DNA of 64,000 nt from NCBI RefSeq assembly GCF_028583425.1, contig NC_072793.1, positions 97,511,689 through 97,575,688 on the forward strand, written 5' to 3'. The stretch comes from Eublepharis macularius. Taxonomy: Eukaryota; Chordata; Lepidosauria; Squamata; Eublepharidae. Shown here in pieces: positions 10,730 to 20,685 of this stretch; positions within the stretch are counted from its first letter, which is position 1; every line of letters begins with the position of its first letter. The position numbers and the translations under genes are program-made. Below the pieces are notes generated by a model. That model was not told the DNA's origin and made no database searches. It was given only the letters and a program-made list of their open reading frames with translations.

Positions 10730-12180
10730 GGCATTTCTCACCCCTGAATCTTTTATTGATTGGCATACAAACAGCACCATTTGCAACATGAGTAGTTGAG
10801 ATTTCATCCTCTGAATGCTCAAAGCAACCTTCATTTTAAACTGTACTCTCCAATAGGACCTGCCACTGCTAATAAGCAATGTTTTCTCTAAGCATTTGCT
10901 CTGAATGTACTTCACTTTTCACAGAACATACAAACAGATGTGATCAAACTCCGTAAACATAAGCAGTAGTACGGACGCCACCCCCTCCCAACAAACAAGT
11001 ACAACTACTACTCAACGATGGGAACAGATTCCCTGCTAGGTACTGCTCAAGTCAGGGTGCCTCTTAAACATGCCAATGTCTGTCAAAGACATGGAGGCGC
11101 ATAGTTGCGTGCACAAATGAGGCACAGTAAAAGTAATGGCTGCCCTCACCAAAAGAGCAATCTGAATCCTGGGATTTGTCATGTCCCTCATCTGCACATT
11201 TTTCATATACAAGGCTACATCAGGGATGTCTGAATAAGAAAAAGTCTGTTTCCTCCTCAGTTTCATAGATCTGTGTTTTTGGGATACTGCTCTACACCAA
11301 TTCATTTTAATGTCCTTGTTTTTTGGTGTCAATCTTAACCTAAACAGCAATTCTAATTAGTAAGCACTGGAGTTACAGTTAACAGTGGGAGAAATTTACC
11401 AGAAACTCCCTTGCTTTTCTTTGGGATATTACTCCTTTGGCATTTTGCTTTTGACCACACATACTATCAAGGCTATCCAGCTGTTCTTACCTTCCATTTC
11501 TATTTGACCTGAGTGGGGAACAGACTTTATCCCACCCCCACCCATTTTGTATCGCCACAACCCAACCAACACCTCTAGCTGATAGGCACCTGAAATTTCA
11601 GTTCTTCTAGATGTTCTACTGTTATATGGCTCAAACAAGATAAGGTTGACAAGTCTATTTAATCCTGTCCATGACCCTTCACAATGAGATTCCCAACAAA
11701 AATACAAAAGATGTTTTGAGGCAAAGTGCTTGCTAGGGAGGCTTCTTGAGGATACATCTAAATTTGTGGTCACTTTGGTCAGCCCCATTCATGTTAAAAC
11801 CTCAAACTGGCTAAACATACCCCTGAGCCAGTCTGGGGATATGAAAGTGGCATTACATTCCTGGTTGCCACAGACATACTTTTTTGTATCTTTACACTCA
11901 TTCCACAGGTAGTTCCTACCTGATCCCACTGTGCCTTGCACTCAACACCTCCATTAACCATTCACTCCATGAGGAGCAGACACACATGCACCCACTCACT
12001 GACTCACCAAGGGAACTGGACATCCCTGTTGCCCCATTCCCATCCCCCTGCCCCTCCAAAGAGATACATTCAGTCTACAGACAGTCCTAGGATTGTTTCA
12101 TTCGTAGTCCTCTTGGTTTCACCACTTCTTTGTATCCGGCATCTTATTGCTACTGGAATGCTGGATCTGGAACAAGCACC
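10730..12180 (-). other. RASSF1: Probable RASSF1 3' untranslated region
   Basis: Sequence downstream of the RASSF1 stop codon, ending at the first good minus-strand AATAAA (10751-10757). No named repeat was noticed inside it, consistent with transcribed UTR. The end is tentative because other, weaker signals could be used. Confidence 0.45.
10751..10757 (-). terminator. RASSF1: Candidate RASSF1 polyadenylation signal
   Basis: AATAAAA on the minus strand about 1.4 kb downstream of the RASSF1 stop codon; cleavage would fall near 10720-10740. Confidence 0.4.
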
Positions 12181-12327
12181 TCAACCTGGGGTCTGGGTGG
12201 CCAGTGCCTCCTGAATCTTTTGACGGCAGTGGGTATATTTCTGCAGGATCTGCCTGACATGCTCCTCTTCTTCACGTTGCAGGATACGCAGGAAGTTCTG
12301 CAGCTCAGGCATACTAAAAGCATCCCA
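12181..12327 (-). CDS. RASSF1: RASSF1 exon 6 (C-terminal, SARAH domain)
   Basis: Last coding exon: acceptor TTTTGTAG precedes 12327, and the frame reads WDAFSMPELQNFLRILQREE to the TGA at 12183-12181. It encodes most of the SARAH helix, the coiled segment through which RASSF proteins bind the MST1/2 kinases of the Hippo pathway. Phase 0 at the junction, matching exon 5, which ends GEVN. It closes a 273-codon isoform C. The final residues (ALATQTPG) differ from mammals, as this tail usually does. Confidence 0.95.
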   Translation of the reverse strand, partial: WDAFSMPELQNFLRILQREEEEHVRQILQKYTHCRQKIQEALATQTPG

Positions 12328-13149
12328 CTACAAAACAGCGAGGAGGAAGTAGTGACAGAGTTGACATTAGTTTAAAAGAACTTATGCTTTATTCATCCAG
12401 AAAGAGGCTAGATCTGGACAGGAGAGGTTTAGGTGGTAAAAGCTGTATGCATAGATCAATGGAGATGCACAAAGCAATACTCAAGGATCTCTATAATGCA
12501 ACATCTCTATATAAATCTACTGTGTGACTTTCTCAAGATTTATTCTAGTGTGCACAGTTATATTTCAAGTCCTTTTTGTAAACTATCTTGCTATACTCTC
12601 TTGACCAATAGTATGAATCAGACTCAAAAGTATACAGAAGGATTCCAGGCATGTGTTTCATCCATTTGCCTATTTTTTAATTTTAATTGTAAGCTCTGCT
12701 AATCAACCAGTTCTCTACAACTGAGTCCCTGAGCCATTTTCAGTGGGGCAATAGAATGAAAATGATGCCCCCAAACCCTAACACCAAGCCTAGATTTCTG
12801 ATCTCTCACAAAAAGGGTTTAGAAAATCAAGACTATTAAATGCTCAGCTCTTAATCCCAGAAACCCCATCCTTTGGGTGCATCAGACAAATAGTTTTAAA
12901 AGATAGCAGCTGTTCTTAAATGGCAGGATGCAACTCTCTAATATTCTAGTTCCTGGTTAAAACAGCCACACAGAAGGGAAGTCTGTGTACCCATATATTG
13001 CCTTCTTCCTGGCTAGGCAGAGAAAAGAGGAACCAGGTGTTCAATGTCAACCAATAGCTATTGGCCCTGCCTGCTACAAAACAGATGTGTGGCCAATCCC
13101 ATATAATGTAGTAAAGGCCTTAGATGTACTAGTTAATATCCATACTCAC
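12328..13149. other. RASSF1: RASSF1 intron 5
   Basis: 822-bp intron bounded by GTGAGT (minus strand, 13149-13144) and TTTTGTAG (12335-12328). No other feature seen. Confidence 0.85.
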
Positions 13150-13265
13150 ATTGACTTCTCCAGTCTCATTCTCCTTGAGAACAAAGCTAAGTGCTTTTTC
13201 ACTAGGGCCAGCCAGCAGCCGAAGACGCAGTGGTTGTTCCTCATCAGAAAGCTTGCGGAGATACA
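13150..13265 (-). CDS. RASSF1: RASSF1 exon 5 (end of RA domain, start of SARAH region)
   Basis: Acceptor TTATGTATCAG, then VYLRKLSDEEQPLRLRLLAG and KALSFVLKENETGEVN, donor GTGAGT. The 116-bp exon takes one base from exon 4 (phase 1) and ends in phase 0. It encodes the last strands of the Ras-association fold and the linker to SARAH. Strongly conserved with vertebrate RASSF1. Spacing to exon 4 is 1664 bp. Confidence 0.95.
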
Positions 13266-13936
13266 CTGATACATAAGAACATCAGAAAGAATTATAAAAG
13301 CAACTGTATTAACACTCGCTCACTCAAGAGATACAATTTTTGCTTAACACAGTTCATTTTTCCCACAAGATAGTGCTTTTAACCACCCATTTTTTATTCT
13401 AATTTTTCTTCGTAGGGTGTGCTACAGGGAACTGATCATAAGCAAATAATGCGAGACAAATTCAGCTACTTTTTCTTCCTGGCCATTCCAGTTAAGGGGT
13501 AATTTAGAGCATGAGACAGACATAATGCTTACTTGTAATTAGTAGTGGGCTAGATCCACAGATCAAAAGGTGTTGGCAAGTACAAATCTTTGCTACATTC
13601 CCCTTTCCCAGTGCTCCCTTCTGATTCTGGAAAAGTTGGTTCCAGACATGGGGTTACAAGACGTATGTGGATTAACTGTGTGATTTGCGGGCTGCACTTG
13701 GGGGTATGGGTAAATTGATCCTTATCCCACTTTTGTCAGTGGAGCTTGTGGAAGGAGGAGAATGAGAAGGAATTTTGCTCCCTTCCCCATCTCAGTGAAG
13801 TCCCCCAACCTTTGAGCCATGGGGAAAGGCGGGGTATAAATATTTTAATGAATAAATATGGTTATTAGTCTACCTGAGTCCTGCAACTCCAAGAATCACT
13901 TTTTCTAGGGCTGGAAGGAAACTGTTTGGGGGTAGG

Positions 13937-14471
13937 AGTGTGCATCCCCTCCCAAACTGGTAAAACCGAATATTTGTACCAAATTGAGGGGGGGGGGGGG
14001 AATCCAGAATTCCCTGAATTTAGAATAGATTCTCTAATTTGATTTGGCTATTTTTTTTTAAAAAAATCAGCCACTGTTTTCTACTGGAAGCCTTGCCCCA
14101 GTGTGTTCTGCAGTGGGGGTCGGCTCTGATATTTTTCCCATTGGAAACAGCAGAGTGGCTGGTGGCACCTTGTTCAGGGGCCTATACAACTGGCCACTGG
14201 GGTCCAATCTTCATGAAATTTGGAGGGTCTTTACGGAACAGTCAGGAGAAGGTTCCCTCCAAAGCTGGTGAACTTTGGTTGAAAAATAACCCACCCACCC
14301 CAGCCCTCCGGATAGCCCCCAGAGTGATTTTCCCACTGAAACAGTGGCCAAATTTTTCTGAAAATTTGGTAAAAATTCAAGATACCTTTTTTTGATTTGG
14401 AATACACAAATTTTACTGAATCAGCCAAAATTCAGTATTTTAATCCCATTCCGAACTAAACTGCACACCCC
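13937..14471. repeat. Non-autonomous repeat with TGTGCA terminal inverted repeats
   Basis: Block in RASSF1 intron 4 bounded by GGAGTGTGCA at the left and its near complement TGCACACCCCT at the right, with TA at both outer edges. It contains palindromic AT-rich stretches and a G-run at 13988-14000. The layout fits a MITE-like DNA element, but no transposase is present and the superfamily is not determined. Confidence 0.45.
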
Positions 14472-14929
14472 TTATACCACCAGATCATTCAATCCAACCC
14501 AATGAAAATAAGCTCTCGTACAGAGCTGTTCTTCTACATATGCAGGTACTTCACAGATGAGACTTGGATCACATTTCTTTTCAAGAGAAAATGAACAAAC
14601 TTGCCCTGTGTCCCTTATGCACAGCTGTTTCCAACCTCTTATTTTTTAACTGCAGTTATTAGATTGTATCACTTGGTTGCTGCTACTGTACAAATTAGTC
14701 TGAAAAAGTTACTAGCGCACAAAAAACTTTTTAAGAGTTGCAGGCCCACACAATTTTGTCATCTATGGCATGATGAAAACTATAATGAAGAATGAACCAA
14801 CTCTTTCAGTTGACAAAATCTTTTCTTGGTCACTTGGAAGCAACTGGCTACCAGCCAATAGCTATTTACAAGCCTGGAACTAGCAGCAACCTAGATTCTC
14901 TGGGAGATGAATAGAAAGAAGCACAGTAC

Positions 14930-15227
14930 CTTGGTCATCTTTTTCTGTTCTCTCAAAGAGGGCAAACTTGCGGGGATTATCAACTACCATGAATTTCTTG
15001 AGCAAGGCTTCAATGACCTCACTGGCACATGTACGAGAAATTATATGCAAGTGCTTGATTGTGTCCTTTGGTAGGTAGAATGAGGTGCGGCGCTTTACTG
15101 CTTGGCTACGCAAGGAGCTCTTCCTGGTGTCTTGGATTGAGGGTGCCTTTTTATTGGCAGGTACTGAGACAGGCCGGATCAGTTTTAATTGCACTTTGAT
15201 GAAGCCAGTGTAGGAACCATCTTTGTT
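14930..15227 (-). CDS. RASSF1: RASSF1 exon 4 (Ras-association domain)
   Basis: Acceptor CTCCTACAG, then NKDGSYTGFIKVQLKLIRPV, the basic stretch with KRRTSFYLPKDTIKHLHI, and KFALFERTEKDDQ, with donor G|GTACTG at 14930. The 298-bp exon enters in phase 0 and leaves in phase 1. It encodes the core of the RA (ubiquitin-like) domain that contacts Ras-type GTPases. This is the most conserved part of the gene and firmly identifies RASSF1 rather than RASSF3 or RASSF5, together with the exon 2-gamma and exon 3 sequences. Confidence 0.97.
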
Positions 15228-15567
15228 CTGTAGGAGCAGAGATACAGTGAGCTATGTACTGAGGCAGTCTCATGATATAAAAACTTGGCAAGAACCTAAC
15301 GAAGCTTAGGTCACAGCCTCTTAAGGAGTAATGAAGCCAAAGTAAATTCATACAAGCTCAGGAGAGCTTCTGGTGCAACCTCTGTAAAATGGATTATTTA
15401 GGCTGGACCTTTTTGCATTCAGTGAAGCAACTGCAGAATAATATGAAGTTAGGGATGACTACTATAACATCTGGAATAGTTACTATGTAACAGTTTCTGG
15501 TTTAAGGAGTCAGGCTGGGAAGGAAATCACAGGCACCAGAATCTCATCACTTGGCTCCTAAACTTAC

Positions 15568-15672
15568 CAAACTCATGAAGAGATTGCTGTTGATCTGGCT
15601 GTTGTATTCTTTTATCTTCTGCTCAATCTCAGTTTGGGACAAAATGGGTTTCTCCCAGTCAATCTGCTCATC
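15568..15672 (-). CDS. RASSF1: RASSF1 exon 3
   Basis: Acceptor TTTTACAG at 15680-15673, 35 codons from DEQIDWEKPILSQTEIEQKI to INSNLFMSL, donor GTAAGTT. It contains the SQ motif (ILSQTE) that corresponds to the ATM phosphorylation site of mammalian RASSF1 and lies between the N-terminal, isoform-specific region and the RA domain. Phase 0 on both sides, so it can be joined either to exon 2-gamma (isoform C) or to exon 2-alpha/beta (isoform A). Confidence 0.96.
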
Positions 15673-17380
15673 CTGTAAAAGAATTGATAGTCTGCAATTA
15701 ATTCTCACTTCACAGAAGGCTAAAATCTCACAAATGCTTTCATATCTAAATGACCTCTACTCCCAATTTCTGAGGTGCAGAAGGAGGAATGCCATGCTTA
15801 GCTATCCTCACATCCTACATATGACTACATGGATACCCTTTCTTAACAGGAGGATTTGTTTTCCATGACAAACATCAACGCTCCATAAATTCTGTTTGCC
15901 AGTGATGAGTGCTCTTGCACTTCAACAAATGCCCAGTGTGAAGGAGAAAGAATCTCACCGTTCTTTTTCCACCTCCCACAAGTTTTCCAAGGACAAATGG
16001 CAGGATGACTTTACAAGGCTTTTGTAGGAGGCACCAGCAGTGCCTTCCTGTTGCTACTTCCCCATGTGAGGAGAGAAATGATTATTCCCATCTTCCAGAC
16101 AGTACAAAAAAGGAGCTGTTACTTTTCCTCACACTGGACTTCTGCCTCAGGCAAGCAGCAGCAAAACAACATCATTTGCAAAACCCAGCACAACATCAAA
16201 AACCTATCTCCCCAAAATTCCATGCCACAGGTCTTGGGGAGATAGAGGTGACCACAGATGTCCAGACCCTTATATACATACTTGTGTGTAAAGGGTCATC
16301 AAGTCACAACTGTCTTATGGCAACCCCTGCTGGGGCTTTCAAGGCAAGAGAGAAGCAAAGGTGGTTTGCCATTGCCTTCCTCTGCAGAATTTTCCTTGGT
16401 GGTCTCCCACTGAAGTACTCACTCTGCTTACCTTCCGAGATCAGATGAAATTGGGCCATACCATGCTACCTTCCCTCCTTTATCTACACATACAATTTAT
16501 AAAACTGTTCACTAATCACTATTCTGTAATCCAAGGACTAACGCTCTTTACCCAGTTATTTTATCTCAGAAGGTAAGATAATCGCCCTGCTGCCATGAAA
16601 ATTAGCTCTGGAAGCTTGGGCTTCCTGCCCCCTTACCTCCTTGCTCTGTCAGGTGCAGCTCCCCTACTGGATCAAGATGACAATTATCCTTGCACTCTAA
16701 AAGGGTATGGGCACTCTTGAAACACATGCATGTTATTAGAAGATGCTTCTACAGAATCCAATCCCCCCTTTTTTTCAAACTTCTCTAAAATGCATTTTGA
16801 ATTCAGATTGGGCACAAGAACTGTTTGGACCTGACAGCAAATAGGCCATGGATGAATTGCATTTGTGCATTTTATCCTGCTCCACTTCATTTTTAATTAA
16901 ATGAACCATCTTATGTATTCATAATATTTTCCTCCCTGCTTGCCCTAGGGGGCTGAGTGAATTCACTATACTAAACTGCAATTATTGGCTCACTTCCCAA
17001 TTTCCTCTTACAGCTGTGATCAGCTGATAAAATCCCAGTATGCAGTCACCATACATGTGGGTGTAGTAAGAGAAACTCAGATAATCATACCACACCTTTG
17101 CTTAATGTTTCGCCAACCAAGGAATATGGTAGTATACTAGGCTTCATGATTAAGATACGGCATCAGAGAGAAAATGAGAATCCTATCATTACCAGAAAAG
17201 CTGCAAGGTATACTTATGCTACACTTACCAATTGCAGCGCCTAACCACTGCTTGGATTCCCTGAAGCTGCAGAACACGGGTTAAGTACAGGATACGTATC
17301 AGAGAATCAGAGTATTGTGATTGTGCCAGTAAGCAAAAGTCAAGCTGCTATTTCAAATTCTGGTCTGACATTAGTTTTTC
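15673..17380. other. RASSF1: RASSF1C intron, left part
   Basis: Intronic sequence upstream of exon 3. Apart from the 5S-derived SINE at about 16.28-16.47 kb, no feature was recognised. Confidence 0.5.
16285..16470 (-). repeat. 5S rRNA-derived SINE (SINE3 class)
   Basis: Read on the minus strand, the 5' part follows 5S rRNA: CATGGTATGGCCCAATTTCATCTGATCTCGGAAGG, then AAGCAGAGTGAGTACTTCAGTGGGAGACC, which covers the internal promoter region of 5S genes. The body continues with GGAAGGCAATGGCAAACCACC and CTTGAAAGCCCC. This matches the 5S-derived SINEs described from lizards. It is diverged from 5S in the promoter boxes, so it is a fixed copy, not a 5S gene. Confidence 0.75.
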
Positions 17381-17683
17381 CTGTTTCTCCAGTGCATAGA
17401 AGGGAACATGCTGATCAACCTCACCCTCTGGGGACTGCAAGATTTCCCCTCATGAACAAAATCAACATGAAAATAATCTCAGTATAGAGAATCAGTCTGT
17501 GGTAGCAGTAGGTGATGACAAAGAAAAGTTGCTGGAACATACATCTTGTGACTCCAGTGTAATGGTAGAAGATAGTCAGGTAGCACTACCGACACATTCA
17601 GAAGGTTTACAGAAAACAGGATAGAGTAGTCCTACACTATCTGATTCTTTCATTTTCAAAGATCCATACTTGTGGCCTAAAAA

Positions 17684-17696
17684 CATTGTAGATTTT
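17684..17696. repeat. Target-site duplication, left copy
   Basis: CATTGTAGATTTT, repeated exactly at 18674-18686. It flanks the paired Penelope-like copies and shows that they arrived as one insertion. Confidence 0.85.
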
Positions 17697-18203
17697 ATGT
17701 ATTGTCGAAGGCTTTCACGGCCGGAGAACGATGGTTGTTGGGGGTTTTCCGGGCTGTATTGCCGTGGTCTTGGCATTGTAGTTCCTGACGTTTCGCCAGC
17801 AGCTGTGGCTGGCATCTTCAGAGGTGTAGCACCAAAAGACAGAGATCTCTCAGTGTCACAGTGTGGAAAAGATGTAGGTCATTTGTATCTACTCAGGAGG
17901 GGTGGGGTTGAGCTGAGTCATTCTGTAAGAGTTTCCCAGGGTGTGGAATGCTAATGGCGGGAGGCTTCACTGTAACCTGAGGAGGTTCTTTTGCATATGG
18001 ATTGGTGCTTGATGTGCTAATCTTCTCTGCAGGGCTATTGTCGGGTGTGGAGTGTTTTGTTGGCCTGGTGTTTTTCAGAACTGGAGCCCATGCTCTGTTC
18101 ATTCTTAAGGTTTCTTCTTTCCTGTTGAAGTTTTGCTTATGCTTGTGAATTTCAATGGCTTCCCTGTGCAGTCTGACAAAGTAGTTGGAAGTGTTGTCCA
18201 GTA
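17697..18203 (-). mobile_element. Penelope-like element 3' fragment, left arm of inverted pair
   Basis: Minus-strand copy. Reading leftward from the palindrome centre (18203/18204) it encodes LDNTSNYFVRLHREAIEIHK and QNFNRKEETLRMNRAW, the C-terminal tail found downstream of the GIY-YIG nuclease in Penelope-like reverse transcriptases. A 3'UTR with a hammerhead-like motif follows. It extends about 35 bp further than the right arm (ending CTTTCGACAATACAT on the minus strand). RT and GIY-YIG domains are absent. Confidence 0.75.
17767..17838 (-). ncRNA. Hammerhead-ribozyme-like motif in Penelope 3' region
   Basis: Exact mirror image of the motif at 18569-18640; see that entry for the residues. 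Confidence 0.6.
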
Positions 18204-18673
18204 TACTGGACAACACTTCCAACTACTTTGTCAGACTGCACAGGGAAGCCATTGAAATTCACAAGCATAAGCAAAACTTCAACAGGAAAGAAGAAACCTT
18301 AAGAATGAACAGAGCATGGGCTCCAGTTCTGAAAAACACCAGGCCAACAAAACACTCCACACCCGACAATAGCCCTGCAGAGAAGATTAGCACATCAAGC
18401 ACCAATCCATATGCAAAAGAACCTCCTCAGGTTACAGTGAAGCCTCCCGCCATTAGCATTCCACACCCTGGGAAACTCTTACAGAATGACTCAGCTCAAC
18501 CCCACCCCTCCTGAGTAGATACAAATGACCTACATCTTTTCCACACTGTGACACTGAGAGATCTCTGTCTTTTGGTGCTACACCTCTGAAGATGCCAGCC
18601 ACAGCTGCTGGCGAAACGTCAGGAACTACAATGCCAAGACCACGGCAATACAGCCCGGAAAACCCCCAACAAC
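18204..18673 (+). mobile_element. Penelope-like element 3' fragment, right arm of inverted pair
   Basis: Plus-strand copy, essentially identical to the left arm, abutting it at a loop-less palindrome (GTCCAGTATACTGGAC around 18203/18204). Carries the same C-terminal coding tail, ending at a stop near 18514, and the same 3' region with a hammerhead-like motif. It stops at ACAACCAT just before the 13-bp target duplication. Confidence 0.75.
18569..18640 (+). ncRNA. Hammerhead-ribozyme-like motif in Penelope 3' region
   Basis: Stem I has CCU (18583-18585) with AGG (18621-18623) and, beyond an internal loop, CUUUUGG with CCAAGAC (18634-18640). The core is CUGAAGA (18586-18592; position 7 is free in the consensus), one extra U (18593), stem II GCCAGC/GCUGGC (18594-18599 with 18607-18612), GAA (18613-18615), self-complementary ACGU (18616-18619) as minimal stem III, and C18620 at the cleavage position. 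Hammerheads with very short stem III are established in Penelope-like elements. Activity of this copy is not shown. Confidence 0.65.
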
Positions 18674-18686
18674 CATTGTAGATTTT
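18674..18686. repeat. Target-site duplication, right copy
   Basis: CATTGTAGATTTT, identical to 17684-17696. Confidence 0.85.
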
Positions 18687-20112
18687 GCTAATCAAAAAAT
18701 TGTTCTAGCTGCTATTCTGACTTTTGAAGAACCATGGACTCTAGCAAGGTTAATGACAAAAGATGTTGATGGGCATAATTTTCCTGGATTTCTTTTGAAC
18801 CATAAGGCTTCCAACTGGAAAGAAATTATAACAAGATACTGGCTTGTTTGGAGTGTTTCCAACCAAGCACTGTATTGTTTTCCATGTCCATGTCCGTAAG
18901 AAAGGTACAAACAATGCAATATGCTGGCAAAAAAGGGTATTCACTAGTTATGAAAAACTGGCATAGTACATAAAACCTGCTATTGCCTGTGGAAGTAATT
19001 ATGGCAATCACTGTCAGGTAGACATGGGAGTAGACAAGGAGAACATAAATCTAATATTAACAGAACTACAAGATGAAAAGGAAATACTGGAAAGATTATT
19101 AGATGTTACCTTATTCCTTGCTTCAAGAGGTTTAGCATTCCAAGGAGATAAAATCTGATAGGTGACCCATATAACAGTAACTTTCTTGGAACTCTTGAAA
19201 TTATAGCTTATTGTGACAGCATCATTTCATTTGTGACCATTTGACTAATGTCAAACAGAAAAACATGGAAGACAGAACAATGAAAGGACAGGCTCATTAT
19301 CCGTCATGGGAAAGTCAGAACGAGTTTATTGAATTATGTCGTAAGAGTGTGCAGAAAGCCATACTTAGAGAGAAAACGCCATTTATTATTTTATTATATG
19401 TGATTCTACTCTTGACACCTCTATGCATGAACATGTGCTAATACTGCAATTTGTCATTCACAACAAAGGCAGTAGTACATTTAACATTAAAGAAAGGTTT
19501 CTTGAGTTTATCAACTTTGAATTTAAAAGGAGAGCTGATACCTGAAATGCTAATGGGTTTGAAGTATCACATTGTTCTTCTGGATGACAGTAGAAATCAA
19601 GGATTTGATGGTGACTCTGACATGTCAGGGAAAATAAAAGGCATTCAGGCCTGCATTGTGTCCTAAAATGAGCTTGGTGTGTACTCTCCTAGTCATTCTC
19701 ATTCACTCAGTCTTGTAGGTGTTAATGCTGCTTCAGCTTGTACTAAAACACTTCATTTTCAGCAACTTTTTCATTGCTAGTCCTGTGAAGTGGAAGACTA
19801 TAACAGATAGGATTCACCTCTCACTCCACGCTCAGACATATTCTAGAAGTGCTGTCTGTTCACTGACAAAGCATCTTCCATGTAACCTAGAAGCACTGGA
19901 ATGTGCTCTAGAGTTAAACTTGACACATGAAGTGCAATCATAGGTAGAATCACTGAAAAGGTATTTCAGCTTATTTGTATGTCTTTTGATGGCTAGCTTT
20001 TGGTACAAAGTTCTTTCAAGTACTGAGGACAGAGGCAAGATTTTACAAGCCAGAGGAATCTATCTTGAATCAGAGGTAGCTCTCATTGTCGATATTACTG
20101 AAGAAAAGAGCT

Positions 20113-20325
20113 ACTGTACATAGCGGTTAAGTGGTTGGGCTATGAATCAGAACTCTATTCGTCCAAATCACGCGACTGCTATGAGCTAGGTGGGTGGCCT
20201 TAGATAAGCCACTCCTCTCAGGCCCAGCTCCTTAGCTGTATCACAGGGATAATAACAACACTGACTTTGTTTACCACTCTGAGTGGGGCACTAATTTGTC
20301 TAGAAGAGCAGTATAGAAGCACAGT
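20113..20325 (+). repeat. tRNA-derived SINE inside the hAT fossil
   Basis: Starts with a degenerate tRNA-like head (GCGGTTAAGTGGTTGGGCTATGAATC), followed by the body phrase GTGGCCTTAGATAAGCCACTCCTCTCAGGCCCAGCTC and the tail CACTCTGAGTGGGGCACTAA...AGAAGAGCAGTATAGAAGCAC. This layout is typical of reptile tRNA-derived SINEs. It separates two coding blocks of the hAT transposase. Confidence 0.65.
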
Positions 20326-20685
20326 TATTAATATATATAAAACAACCCAAAATTCTACAGGAAGCATATCTTGTAATATAAGGCATAGGAATTCTGGCAC
20401 ATTTGCCAAAGAAGAGATACCTGAAATAGAAACTATTTCATGATAAGAAATCTGAGCCTAAGGAATCATGTCCTACAATATCTGGTGAACCAGAGTCTTT
20501 ATTCAGTAGAAATGTCTTTGATGCAACTTTGGATGTCGTCTGTGCCTCAGAGCATATATTCAAAGCAACAAATTATGTTTGTTTTACATTCTTTTCAGTT
20601 CTATCCTGGGGACCTGTAAGAAGCTTCTAAATGTCTACTTCAGAAGTATCTTACAGATTTTCTGATATTTTCCTTGTGAAATTAA

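Noticed and set aside
16285..16470. Possible 5S rRNA gene
   Set aside because: Only part of 5S is present, promoter boxes are mutated and it continues into a SINE body.
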